Below, in pieces: positions 1-12,370 of a stretch of DNA of 64,000 nucleotides. The position numbers and the translations under genes were made by a program. Under the pieces are notes generated by a model, which did not search any database, was not told the DNA's origin, and was given only the letters and a program-made list of their open reading frames with translations. Position 1 is the stretch's first letter, and the number at the start of each line of letters is the position of its first letter. Source of the DNA: Siphonodentalium dalli (taxonomy: Eukaryota; Mollusca; Scaphopoda; Gadilida; Siphonodentaliidae). The stretch lies in assembly GCA_032622095.1 (NCBI GenBank), contig CP136065.1, positions 99,829,343 to 99,893,342 of the forward strand, in the 5' to 3' direction.

Positions 1-53
1 CCGTCGCTGTTCTACTTCATCATCCTGACTTGATGGCTGCTTGATCCTATCAT
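1..53 (-). CDS. Partial exon of the second gene, copy B, cut by window edge
   Basis: Acceptor TGTTTTAG, phase 1 in. The 17 visible codons read DRIKQPSSQDDEVEQRR, matching DNIIQSSSQNEEEQVQ at 1025. The intron before it also resembles that before 1025, so this is a roughly 0.97 kb tandem exon duplication. Confidence 0.55.
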
Positions 54-872
54 CTAAAACAAGATGAAAGTAATTTAATATAGATATTTTCTGGGACCAT
101 TGAAATTTGCCAGTGTTCACCCATCCCTATTAGTTTCAGATGAATTGAATTTTGATTAGCTTAAAATCTTGTATACTGGAAAAGGGACCAGCCTGGCTCT
201 CCATATGATTACGGAGAAATGGACTGTTATCATAAAGGCTGAAGTTCAATTTTAATTTCTAACATCACCTTTCAGTGATCCAAAAAGTTTATACAATACA
301 ACAGCCCATTTATTATACAATTATATTGAGTAAATACACCATTATAATAAGAAAATACACTTCAAATATGCTGCTTGAAATATGCATACTGGTATATGAG
401 AGATGTCACTTCTCTCTGGGGCAAAAATATGGAGAAATGGCACATTTTAGGGAGAAGATGTCTCCCAAGTCTCCCTCTAGGCTGGTCCCTGTACTGGAAT
501 CAAGAAAGCACAAATGGTAAGTTTAAATGTGGTGTCAATCCAACATATCTTGGCTGAGTTCTTACCTTTTTAGAATTGGATTTTGATCAAATTCATATTT
601 TTTTTTTAAATGATGTCTTTGGTACCATTTTAATGGCACCACAAGTTGTTTACGAGTTAACCACAAGAATGGACAGTTCAATAAAATTTATGTGTGTTTA
701 ATATAACACTTTTTAAAATTAAATCGTGATATTAAAGTTTGTTTTCTGGAATTGTCATCAACCTCAAATTTTGGTACATCGTTTTAATGACAAGAAAATT
801 AATTGGAAGTGTGTTTCAATAAACTTAATCCAAGTGATAGTTTTTTATAGACATAATGCAGTTAGATTTTAC
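54..872. other. Intron, partly duplicated; nothing else recognised
   Basis: The first about 80 bases resemble 1030-1110, as part of the tandem exon duplication. A short plus-strand AG...GT stretch at 481-515 has no support as an exon. Confidence 0.4.
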
Positions 873-1025
873 ATTTTTCAGGTGACCTCTGTGAGGTTTC
901 TGGTTTCCTCCATGGTTGAGCAGCTGGAACATGGTGTTTAATGGGTGATCTCCTAATGTACTCCCGGTTACTCCACTGAACCTGTTCTTCTTCATTCTGA
1001 CTTGATGACTGAATAATGTTATCAT
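873..1025 (-). CDS. Internal exon of the second gene, copy A of a duplicated exon
   Basis: Acceptor GTATGTTTAG, donor GAAAAAT|GTAAAA, 153 nt, phase 1 in and out; it takes the single base left by exon 2934-3174. Encodes DNIIQSSSQNEEEQVQW, then YIRRSPIKHHVPAAQP and SQRSPEK. Its end (SPEK|) repeats the end of the upstream exon (SPQK|) at the same splice phase. A similar exon start occurs at 53. Confidence 0.6.
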
Positions 1026-1833
1026 CTAAACATACAATAAAAGATGTTTAATATTCTTACAAAAATATTTTTGGGGACAACTGAAATTGTAAAGGTCCAT
1101 CCATCCATATGACTTTACAGATGCATCTTGGATTAGACCGAGATCATGCATCACAATAGTGTATGTACTAGTACAACTACCAGTTTTCAATATGAGCGGA
1201 TACCACCTGCAGAACAATTGGGCTACATTAAGGTAGTCATGCTGCCAAATTAAGTTATTTAAAAAAAAAAAAAACAAGGAATACACGTTCCACTAAATAA
1301 AGTTGAACAGACCTCATAATCACAGGTGCACAGTTTCCCATGTACTTTTACTAAATATCTGTGCTATGTTTCATAAAATTAATGAAAAATGTAGAAATAC
1401 AAGCTCAGACAAAGTTGGGTCCACTAGCGGGTGGTTGGACAGACAAGCTGATTTCTGCTGATGGATTCAAAGCACACAAATTAATTTCAAAGTATTCATT
1501 GCAAGATTTCAAATTAAAATATTAGACACAATAAAACAGTAATACTGTACATCAATTTCTTTTATATTCTTGATTTTCCCATATTGTCTGGTGGCCCCAA
1601 GCACAACGCTGCAATGAAAGTACAGGGCAGGCCTAACTCACAAGCTTCAGGGGATGAAGGACATAGCAAAATAGTGCATGGAATGATAACTGAATTAATA
1701 TCCAATTACATAGGTAATTATGTTATATATATAGGTATTAAATAATATTATTTATAAAAAATGTTAGTGGCCAGGGGTTGGTGATATTGGGGGGTAGGTT
1801 GACAGGGCTGTTTTTGTTGGAGTTGAACCATTC

Positions 1834-2313
1834 TTAACCCTTCAATGACCTGAATAAATCCTGAAACTTTGGGAAACCCTGTGCCAATGCATTCTCTTAT
1901 ATATGCGAGTCTCCCATTGGGAGCCTCGCATATATAAGAGAATACATTGACCTAACAATATTTATGATGGATGGTCTTGACCTTGTAAGCCAGTGCATTC
2001 TCTTATATATGTGAGGCTCCCTATGCACCCCCAAGCCTTGAAATAGTGTGTCTGTCATTTGCAGAATGAGGTTCCCAGAGGGTAAATTTAGTGATGCTAC
2101 CTCGCATAGCGGGCTAGCATCACCAAATTCACCCTCTGGGAACCTCATTCTGCTGAGGTGTAAGCAGAATGAGGTCCCCAGAGGGTGAATTTTGGTGATG
2201 CTAGCCCACTATGCGGGGTAGCATCACTAAATTCACCCTCTGGGGACCTCATTCTGCAAATGACAGACACACTATTTCAAGGCTTGTGCACCCCCCGTCA
2301 TGAAAGGGTTCAA
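1834..2313. mobile_element. TTAA-flanked MITE built of nested palindromes
   Basis: Starts TTAACCCTTCAATGAC and ends GTCATGAAAGGGTTCAA, so the right TTAA has decayed. Inside lie a hairpin at 1884-1949 (arms with CATTCTCTTATATATGCGAG), a half copy near 1998-2022, and a large palindrome 2032-2287. Each arm of that palindrome is itself a hairpin (2061-2153 and 2164-2257, ends GCAGAATGAGGT). TTAA target and CCC-start fit piggyBac-type MITEs. No coding capacity. Confidence 0.75.
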
Positions 2314-2933
2314 CTGACCAAGTAAATTGGTGTTGCCCTAACCTAACACCTATGCAGGCGGTGACGTGAGCTCAATTAGGATAAACATAATATCATAAGT
2401 GTATTCACATGGAGTCACGACCAAAGTGTCAATCGCAAGAATAGGATTTGTTCTAATTGAGTGACTCGATCAGAGCATTTATTCAAGTGATTTTGGTTTG
2501 CTCAATGATTGAGATAGATGAAGTCACCGGATGTGGAATCTATCTACATTGCTAAGGTCAGTCAGGGTAAACAAAATGCAATATCTATATCGTAAATTAT
2601 AATCGCAGTGCAAAAGCATGAATTATTATATAAAAGATTGTTCATCATACAAAACATTCAAAGAGATCGTATTGATGCACATTGCGTCTCACCTACAAGT
2701 GTATTTCAGTGTTAGTGACATGTGTGGGACCAATGTGCCCACAGACCCTTTGGGGGGAAATTACCACATATACCATGTGATGAATTGCTGCCAAGTTGCC
2801 ATTTGAAAACACAAAACAAACAAGAGGAACCCCCAAGGTAGGATGACTGAATTTCCGCAAGAATATATTGACACAGAAATCGTGAAGCTCGCCTCGGCAT
2901 CTGTATGGGCCTTTACTAGTACTAATTACTCAC

Positions 2934-3174
2934 ATTTTTGCGGTGACTTCCTGTTACCTCTCACTTTTGAAGTGTATTGTTGATGAGCTGGCGTGCTGGT
3001 GTAGTCAAACTTCGGAGGAGATTTCCGTGCATATCTGAGCTGCTGTGGTGTTCTTCTATTGAGATATTCCTCAGATGAATCAGTTGATAAACGGAAGTTA
3101 ATCTGCTTATCTATACCTGGATGCAGTTCGTCATCAAAATAGCTATCCTCAGGTTCTGGATAGACTGAGATACC
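2934..3174 (-). CDS. Internal exon of a second minus-strand gene, family unknown
   Basis: Acceptor CAATTTTACAG, strong donor AAAAAT|GTGAGT, 241 nt, phase 0 in, phase 1 out. Encodes GISVYPEPEDSYFDDELHPG, then a basic stretch with RKSPPKFDYTSTPAHQQ and NRKSPQK at the end. I do not recognise a domain. It follows the TEX14-like stop by 17 kb on the same strand. Similar Ser-Pro-x-Lys motifs raise the possibility of a related gene, but that is only compositional. Confidence 0.6.
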
Positions 3175-3376
3175 CTGTAAAATTGAGGCTGCTGGCCATA
3201 GGCAAATTTTCATAACCAAATAAGTTTAAATTGTGGATACTTGGAATGATATCACATTTACCCCATATTTATAATCAAATCAGATTTTGGAAAGCTGCAT
3301 GAAAGAAACTTGTTAATTGTATTGGTGTTTAGTAGCAACAAGAATGACCAGATATATTATACATATTAATAAATAT

Positions 3377-3473
3377 AGAGGATCTCCAACTCGTTATGTT
3401 GGGATATAAGATTTTATGAAACGAGTTTCATAATATCTTATATCCCAACATAACGAGTTGAAGATCTTGTATA
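3377..3473. repeat. Palindromic hairpin
   Basis: The left arm (GATCTCCAACTCGTTATGTT) is repeated inverted on the right, with about 45 bp arms and almost no loop. Probably a small MITE or its core; no clear target duplication. Confidence 0.6.
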
Positions 3474-4007
3474 TCACATGAAAAAAACTAGAGCTTTATG
3501 CCTTTTTAACAAATCAAAATCTTTAAAAGAAGCTGAAAAATCCATGTAAAATGCATACATGCACAGCATTGGCTGAGACGCTTCACAACTGTATACGACA
3601 GTATTGCGTTCTCTGCCTTGCGATGAAACATATAGTCCCCAAATTTGCCTCTTTTGTTTTCGCTAGTGCAACTAAGTTGGACAATAATTGCACTTTAATG
3701 AACAAAGCCATCATTTTTCAATGTCTGGTATTGGTGTCAAGTGCGGCTTTTCTAAATAGTATTAATTGGCGCGATGGCAAGTATCCCAGGAAGTATGCGG
3801 TGATTACACACTAGTGAGAGATAAGAAAATATCTAATGGATTTTTCAATGATATTGTAGGGGTTTCATGTGATATAAATAAATATTTCCAATATTTAAAC
3901 AATAAATTCAAATGATTTTTGCATTGTAAATAAAGTCAGTGACCAGCTAGCGATCACACACTGAGCATTCTGATCGTTGATTGGTTAAGCAAGAAGCACG
4001 CCAATGC

Positions 4008-4953
4008 TGATCATCCTATAATCCCTGTTGCAGGCAAATACTCAGTAAAACCGATGCGGGCAAGTGAAGCAATGACCAGTAAGTTTGTTTTGTACACTAT
4101 TTTACTTTTAATTTTGCTATTCCCCGTCATAATTCTGGATTCACATGGTGTTTGACGGACCTAATATCTAACATTTGTTGACAAATGGAAGAATATGGCT
4201 CAATTTGGTTACAAAATGACCGATGGATGGTGAGAATAAACATTCCATATTTCAATATTGTGTGATTTTGATTATGTTTCAAATTGAAGCAAATTTGAAT
4301 AATGTTGAAAACGTTCCATTGATATAGATATCTTAGGAAGCAAAATCTTAATCTCCAGCAATATTTGCTGAATTTATGTGAGAAAATAACGAATAATTCT
4401 GATGGCACTCCCAATTGTTTGAGTAAAACCTGTTATGAGCTTGATTGAAGCCTGCAGCGGGGTTTACAGCGCCAGGCTCGATTGAAGCCTGCAGCGGGGT
4501 TTACAGTCAGTCGCCCACCACGGGGTTTACTTAATCGTAGTACGGTAAAGTTTGGAAAGACTTAATAATTCGGGTTACTCGATTGATATTCAGGTAGCTC
4601 ACTTTTAAAACATGCCAATAGATGATTATGTCAGACAACTACCTATATTTAGATTAGTGCAAATTTCGATGAATGCAAGTCAAATTAACCTTGAAATAAG
4701 GAATGCGCTCAACTAAGATTAAGTTTTTCTGAAGAATGGGTATCTAAATTATCCCCAGACTTCTGTCACAGCCTACATAATCGTTTCCTCATATATACGG
4801 GGCCATTTTCTAACACTACTATTAAATGCACCACATGAAACTAATTAAACCAACCTAGTTGTGGAAAATTTAATCATATGCGTGCCTGCTTCGTGTTTTA
4901 CTGATACCCGCAGCGGCATTTACTTGCCCGCAGCGGGGATTATAGGATGACCA
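4008..4953. mobile_element. TIR element with internal 'GCAGCGGGGTTTAC' repeats
   Basis: Left end TGATCATCCTATAATCCC and right end GGGATTATAGGATGACCA are inverted, and the similarity continues through a GCxGGCAA stretch. Near 4441-4530 a unit of about 46 bp with CCTGCAGCGGGGTTTAC is repeated in tandem. No ORF of note. Target duplication not resolved. Confidence 0.6.
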
Positions 4954-5355
4954 GCCCATCTGGTCTACTGAAAAATAACTTCATAAATATACAGGAAAGG
5001 AGTGGAAACTTGGATTCAAATATGCTAATGGATTGAGCCGATTAATGTTAGATCTGTCGATACATGTACAAGTTTTGTACAAAATGTGGGTTTTATATCG
5101 ATAAATTCTGCATAGGGAATCGACAGTGTGTTTTCTCCAGTAATAAGGTCGGTCTATAACAGCCGGTGCTCTGGAAGAATATTTAGTTTATCAAACATTT
5201 AACATGGAATTGTTTGCCAGATATGTACAATATAGCTTTTACTCAGGCGATTGGCTTTGGAATTATAGGAATCACATTGGGCGATAGTTAATTATGACCA
5301 TTATAAGTAAGAACGTAATCCCCCTGGTGAAACATTGTCATTAGCCAAGCATTTG

Positions 5356-5575
5356 TTAACCCTTTCTATACTGAATGGATTCTCCCATTCAGTTATAAAA
5401 GTCTACATTGGAATAGTCTATTACTCATCTGGAGAGCTTTTCAGGAAAAATAGCAGATGACAGATAATACAATTACAGATGGAGTCTTATCTATTGGAGG
5501 GAAATGTTCACATAAGTTCAACAAAGTGCCTATGGCTTCTTGTTGAACTTATTATCTGAACATTTCCTAAGCTCA
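5356..5575. mobile_element. TTAA-type MITE, second family, right end lost
   Basis: Starts TTAACCCTTTCTATACT and shares its interior (GGAAATGTT, AAGTTCAACAAA) with copies at 32996-33216 and 59078-59334. The right terminus is not present. Confidence 0.6.
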
Positions 5576-5601
5576 TTACCTGCTCTTACTTGCTTTTTAG
5601 T

Positions 5602-8600
5602 GACAAGCCCTTGTAGTCTGGTCGATAAAGTCAAATTTTAGGGTCAACCTAGAAAAAATTCGGACTAAGTTGGTTTTTATACCATTTTGAAGAGGAAGCT
5701 CTCCTCTATAACATATTCAAAATCCGCTAAAATCCGCTTTGAGCATTTTTTGTAATTCAAGATGGCGTCCAAGATGGCCGTCATTTTCCTATAATTCAGC
5801 TTGATGCAATTATAGTGAGAACATCTTGTCATATGTATACACATGTATACATTTTTGTGAAGCTAAGACATAACGCCACCTTTATGTGCCAAAATTGGAA
5901 CTCCCAGTCCAAGATGGCCGCCAAAATGGCGACCGGAAGTGGAATATTTACACGTTTTACTAATATCTTTAAGATAAGTTTCTGTGTTTGGAACTGGTTG
6001 AGAATTGTGACTTTATTTTGCATTTAGCATGTTAACTGACCATTGGAGCAATGAAATATGCTGTTTGTGGTGTCCACATCCCTTCCGATTACTCAAAATT
6101 TTGACTTTGCAAAACGCGGTATAACATTTCACAAAAGATCCCCATTGGGATTCTAGTCATATTTCATCAAGAAGTGGGAAGAACTGTGCAATGTAAGTGA
6201 TGCATTCTATATCTTATTGATATTCGAACTCATTGGTACCAAAATTGGCACTTTGGCTCAAAATGGCTGTCAAAATGGCCGCAAAATATAGAAAATGCTA
6301 ATTATTATCCCAGCGTGCCATGCAACCGCTTACAAGTTGTGGTGATGCACACAATTGACTATTCTGTCTTATATACATAGAATAGCAACATTTCGTATGC
6401 CCCTTGATTAATTTTTACTATTTACTATTCTGAAATTACCAGAATTAAGGGATTTTTCTGTCACAAACAGCATCAAAGTCGGCAAAAAAAACCCACTTTT
6501 CATGTTTGGACCATTTTTTTCAAGTAAAATGGAACTGTCTTTGGTATCAAAGGTTCTTTTTATTTTTGATATGCCTTAAATGTGTCATAGTGTGGTATTT
6601 TAGACAATATTACTCAAGATGACTTGCAAAATGGCAACCAAATTTGGTAAAAAGTTTATATTCCGAACATTATTCTCTGCTGTTCCGAAATGGTAGCAAA
6701 TTGTGACTCACTTGGTTATTAAACATGCTACTTAATCAACTGACAACTAAATCTTATATTTTGGTTTGTCCCAGCACCTTATGAGGCACGACAAATTCAT
6801 TTTAAGGGATGCAGTATGGATTTTGCCGAACACCTCTTTTGGGATTCTGTCCATGTTTTTTTAACAGGAATGGACAGACTGTTGACACTGAACTGAATGG
6901 GATCATATTATGTGGCAACTCTGGCCCATTAGCATGTAAATTGATTAACTTATAAACTATAATAAAATATTGTCAGGAAAACCGTTTTCTTCACATTGCA
7001 TATGAAACTCAATTAATGTGGAGAACACTCTGATATTACCTCTATCGATTAACTTATCCTTGAGTTATTGTGGAAAGCAATAGTCACCCAAAGGTGCAAC
7101 AGTACAAATCACATGAGCATGCAGTCACTCCATATATACATGAACACTACATAAATGGCCATGTGTCGCTCGATGTATAGACCAGAATAACCATGCAGAC
7201 ACACCAGGTATACTCCTACACATCACACGACCTGTATATTCATTACATACATGGAGTCATGGACATAAAGTAACCTCTTGTATACCTATTCGCCTCACCA
7301 TAGGCCATAAAGTCACTACATGTATATTTATTTGCCACATGCATAGTTATATAGTCACTAAAGATATACACCCCACCGATGACTATACAGTCACTCCTGG
7401 TACACCTGTTCGCTACATCCATGATCATAAATCACTTTTTGTATACCTATTTGCCTCACCAGTGGTCACACAGTCTCACTTCCTGTATATATATACATAT
7501 TTGCGACACCCGTCGCCATATAGCCACTCAATATATACATATACACCCAACCCAAAACCATAGAGTCACTCCAGATATATACATATAGACCTCACCAATG
7601 GCATTGCAGCCCTTCTAGATATATCAATGCCCCGTACCGCGCACACGGCCATTCATACACTCCAGACTTGCATATACTCCTGACCCATGACAATTCAGCC
7701 TCTCGCTGTATACGCATAAACCACATTCGTGATCATAGTCACTACTTGTATATTAATTCACCCCACCATTAATTTTGCCAAACTGTCAATCCATATAATA
7801 TACATATTGGCCGTATCATGGCCATACAGTCACTCATGATATACATATACACCTCACCCATGATCACAGCGTCACTCCAGGTGTATATATATACCTCATC
7901 AATGGCCATACAGCCCTTCTAGATATACCAATACCACACACACGGCCATTCGTACACTTCAGACTTGCATATACAGCTCAACTGTGACAATTCAGCCACT
8001 CGCTGTATACTTATACACCCTCTCCACGAGCATTCAGCTCTTCACTGTATACTTGTACACACCACCAATGACAATACAATAGGCCCTACATATAAACATA
8101 TACATCCCACCCACCACCACGAGGCCACTCTCTATATACACTAGCCGCCAATGGCCATGTAAACATATACATATTGCCCATAACCATACAACCACACCCT
8201 AATTATCCATACACCCATCCATTACCATACATCCAACATGTGTATACATATACACCCACCCATGACAATACAGACACCAAATGTACACATGTGCAGCACA
8301 CCCCTGACCACAGTCACTCCATTTATACATACAGGACAGTGTAGCTGCTCTCGTTATGCCCATACACCACTTCAATGACCAGACAGCCACTCACTGTAAA
8401 CATGTTCACCTCACCATACAGCTACTCCTTATATACCTATGCATCTCACCGTGGACACCACATCCATGACCATATAGTCACACATTGTATAACTATTCAC
8501 ATCATTCATGAATACAATAACTCGTTGTATACCTACTCACCTTGCCTATGACCATACAGTCAACAGACATACAAACTATTAAGTTGATCAATGTTGATGC

Positions 8601-9895
8601 TTATGGGCCAGAATAGCCACATAATATGATCCCTCTCAGTTCCGTTTCAACGTTCTGCCCATTTCCGTTCAAAAACAAGGACGTTTTTTGGCAAAATCCA
8701 TATTGCATTCATCAAAATGATCGTGCATTCCTCAAAATGAATTTGTCATGCCTCGTAGGTTACCGGGACACCCAGAATAGAACATTTAGTTTAGATTAAG
8801 TAGCATGTGAGTCACAATTGATTATGTATACATATACACCACGTATATACACATGAATATGTATATAATAATGTTTACCAAATTTGGTTGCCATTTTGGA
8901 AGCCATCTTGAGTAATTTTGTCTAAAACACCTCAGTGTGACACAATAAATATTTTTGATACCAAACATAGTTCCATTTTACTTTTAAAAAATGGCTCAAA
9001 CGTGAACAGCGATTTTTTGCTGATTTTTATATCAGGTTTGTGACAGAAAATTTCGAATAATTCTGGTCATTTCAGTGGTTAAAATAGTACCAAATACCCA
9101 ACGTGCATCAAAAATGTTAGTAGTCAAGTTATATAAGACAGATTAGTCAATTGTGTGCATCACAATAACTTGTAAGCGGTTGCATGGCACGCTGGGATAC
9201 TAATTACCATTTTCCATATTTTGGCAGCCATTGCTGCCATTTTGAGCCAAAATGACAATTTTGGTACCATTGAGTTCGAATATCAATAAGATATAGAATG
9301 CATCACTTACATTGCACAGTTCTTCCCACTTCTTGATGAAATATGACTACAATCCCAATGGGGATCTTTTGTGAAATGTTATACCGCGTTTTGTAAAATC
9401 GAATTTTTTAGTGATCAGAAGGGGTGTGGACCCCACGAACAGCATACTTCATTGTTCCAGTTGTCAGTTAACATGCTAAATGCAAAATTAAAGTCACAAT
9501 TCTCAACCAGTTCCAAACCACATAAACCTATCTTAAAGATATTAGTAAAAAATGTAAAAATCCACTTCCGGTCGCCAGTTTGGAGGCCATCTTGGACTGG
9601 GAGTTCCAATTTTGGCACATAAAGGTGGCGTTATGTCTTAGCTTCACAAAAATGTATACATGTGTATACATATGACAAGATGTTCTCACTATAATTGCAT
9701 CAAGCTGACTTATGGGAAAATGGCAGCCATCTTGGACGCCATCTTGAATTACAAAAAATGCTCAAAGCGGATTTTAGCGGATTTCGGATATGATATAGAG
9801 GATATATTCCTCTTCAAAATGGTACACAAACCAACTTATTCCAAATTTGTTCTAGGTCAAACCTTTTATCGACCAGACTATTGTGCTTGTGTGTA
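5602..9895. mobile_element. Large foldback element with 1.3 kb inverted arms
   Basis: Left arm about 5602-6952 is repeated inverted at about 8580-9895. For example GTCTGGTCGATAAA near the left edge matches TTTATCGACCAGAC near the right edge, and GATCATATTATGTGGC at 6901 matches its complement at 8618. The loop 6953-8579 holds degenerate tandem units (CAGTCACTC...TATACATATACACC). Arms contain repeated YY1-like CAAGATGGCC motifs. Arms have diverged to perhaps 80-85% identity. No transposase ORF. Open frames at 5815 and 9371 lie in the arms and are not genes. Confidence 0.8.
7084..8575. repeat. Degenerate tandem repeat in the foldback loop
   Basis: Roughly 35-60 bp units with CCATACAGTCACTC, TATATACATATACACC and CACCCATGACC are repeated some 30 times with heavy drift. 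Not coding. Confidence 0.7.
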
Positions 9896-9899
9896 CCAT

Positions 9900-10430
9900 A
9901 GTACTGTTCGTCCCCTGCCCCCTCCCTAGCCACATTTCTGGCACATGTATACTATTTCATCAGATTGGAACTAATATGCGATTTTGGTTGTAACCAGTGC
10001 CTGACCTTTCGATGAACAAATGTTTCAACGTGTGCTGTAGGCTTATTGATTCATTTGTTCTCTCATCTACAAAGTTTTGGGGATTTCAAAGAGATGCCAT
10101 GGATTCATGCTATTTTCAGTTATTCAATGGTGCATTGTATTTGTATATGTGGGTGCCCTTCATGAACATGTGCTATGGCACATCAATATTTGAATTCTGG
10201 GTCACTTGCTAGTTACCTAAATTTATATTCAGAAGAGCAGAAACACAAAACAATGGAAACAAAGCAATCAAATTTTCACAAAACTTGATATGTGACTAAT
10301 ATGCTAAATTACATTCCAAGTTTGCTATGAAAAGATGATTGATATAGAAATTCTGAGATTTTGATACAACTATCTAGAATAAGGCAAGTGTTCATGCTGT
10401 TGAGTGCACGCCTGAGACATTTTCAGAATT
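9900..10430. other. No gene recognised
   Basis: AT-rich unique-looking sequence. The short open frame at 9997-10212 has no recognisable domain and no splice support. Confidence 0.4.
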
Positions 10431-10433
10431 AGG

Positions 10434-11903
10434 TCCCCAGAGGTGAATTGGATGATTTCACGGGAAGTGTAGCACAAAAATTGCCAAATACACCCAATAA
10501 TGAAGTTTCCTCAATGATTTTTGTTTTGTTTCCATTTTGTAGCTAGGCTTCAGGGAACATGTCTCCAATTTTTTTAATAGCGTGGGAACCATTATTTAAA
10601 AAGTTACATCATACCATACATATGGCATCACTATAATATCTTAAAATTAAAGATGAAAAACCAGCATCAGTAAACATAGGGAATACAGATGAAATTTTCA
10701 AATGTGATCCTATTAGCCACAATTAGACTCAAGTTGTAGAGGAGAGCTTCTAAAATTTAACACTTTTTACAGAATTAAAAAATTCAGTACGGCTCCAAAG
10801 TTATACCACTTTTAGTGTTTGGAAATGATCATCTTTTTTGTCAAAAGCCTTACAGTGATTTATGACTAATTTGAAAAATGTGTAAAAACAACACAAAAAC
10901 ACTATTTTTGTGTGCTTTTTACAAATAAAAATTTCACAGAATTCTAAAAATACTTGAAAGGATTTTGTGAAATTTTATGTGTGTTCCCAAGTGATATATA
11001 TTTCACTAGTGATTACATGTGTTTTCCCTCTGATATATGGCCTCAATGCGTATTGTCAAAAATCGTTCAGGAAAGGACATATTTTTTAACAATGATAAAT
11101 CAACTTTTCTACATTACTAGTGTGTTACATACCAAACTTTTGGACAGTTATGTATGTCATGCCATCTAATAGTATTATTGAAATTTACTTTCCCTGTTAA
11201 AGTGGCTGGTACTGAGAAAATTTCATAAAAATGCATGTTCAGGAAAGGACATTTTTTAACGGAATTTTCATCATCGCTAATCACAGAACTAAAAAAAATC
11301 AGTGACTCCTCATCACAGAAATAATATCACATCTATATTACTCATTATGTCCTAAATGTTCAAAATACACCACATGTGAATGATTTAATGATGGTTTCCT
11401 TAATACTGGTTGTAGTTGATTTGAAATGGAGATATTTTATTTGTTTAACGGAATGTCTGCTGAATAATTATTTTTTTACATAAAAATTATGTTTTTTGAC
11501 ATTTTTACATGAAATTTTCACTAATTAATAAGAACAGAATGTCCTACATTATGATTACTGTATGTAATTTGTTTCATTGGCACTATATATTTTCTGATAA
11601 TCACCTTATTATTAAGACCATATTCTGTTGGCACTGGAAAAATGGCCACAAAAGGGACATTTATGGTCATAAAATCACAAAAAAAATTGTAAAATTCACC
11701 TGAAATTTTCTGGGCAGGTTACATAAATGTACCTTTATATGATAGAAAATGGCTGGTAGGTTGGCCATACACTGAATATGAATTTAAGGAAGATATGTGT
11801 CCAATTCCTTTATGCTCCACTTCCTGTGAAATCACCCAATTTAGGATGCTATCCCACAGTGGGCTAGCGTCACCAAATTCACGCTCTGGGGACCTCATTC
11901 TGC
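10434..11903. mobile_element. TIR element with GCAGAATGAGGTCCCC-type ends
   Basis: Left end CAGAATTAGGTCCCCAGAGG with GATTTCACGGGAAGTG is answered at 11818-11903 by CACTTCCTGTGAAATC and CTCTGGGGACCTCATTCTG. The ends belong to the same hairpin family as 2061-2257 and 12086-12178. The interior is AT-rich with no coding region. Confidence 0.55.
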
Positions 11904-12085
11904 TTAAGCCTCAACTGCTATGAGAGACCTAGGATCAAGTTGATGTTGGTTATGTTCACCCATCAGTCACCTTGATTATGCATTTTATCCTCTATAAGTT
12001 TAATAAGGGATATAGAAACTAACAAAAAGAAACTAAAACACTGTTAATTTGAGACTATAGATATTTCCCAGAAGATGATACCAAA

Positions 12086-12178
12086 GCAGAATGAGGTCCC
12101 CAGAGGCTGAATTTGGTGATGTTAGCCCACCATGCGGGATAGCGTCACTAAATTCACCCTCTGGGGACCTTATTCTTC
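12086..12178. repeat. GCAGAATGAGGTCCCC hairpin, solo copy
   Basis: Near-perfect palindrome of about 93 bp: GCAGAATGAGGTCCCCAGAG at left, CTCTGGGGACCTTATTCTTC at right, with the centre near TAGCCCACCATGCGGGATAG. Confidence 0.75.
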
Positions 12179-12204
12179 AAATTAAATTCAGGCTTGGTTG
12201 AGTG

Positions 12205-12370
12205 CCAGTAGAACCAAATAAAGTAATTCTCTAATTAATCGACCTCTTAACCACAGCAGAATTATGGGTAACTTTTCAGGATTTAGTCGGAAATATGGCC
12301 AATCCTGAAAAGTTACCCATAATTCTGCTGTGGTTAAGAAGTCGATTACTTAGAGCATTACTGTACACCC
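12205..12370. mobile_element. Tigger-like hairpin MITE
   Basis: Left TAATTCTCTAATTAATCGAC and right GTCGATTACTTAGAGCATTA are inverted. Inner arms read TTAACCACAGCAGAATTATG and its complement. Copies at 23163-23354 and 56563-56716. The CAGTAATGCTC-type end with TA target suggests Tc1/mariner (Tigger/pogo group). Confidence 0.7.

Noticed and set aside
481-515. Plus-strand CTCTAG…AAATG|GTAAGT exon-like stretch
   Set aside because: Only about 35 bases, on the strand opposite to both genes, without any phase partner.
3551-3814. 87-codon plus-strand open frame with several Cys
   Set aside because: No recognisable domain, no splice partners; length is not exceptional for this composition.
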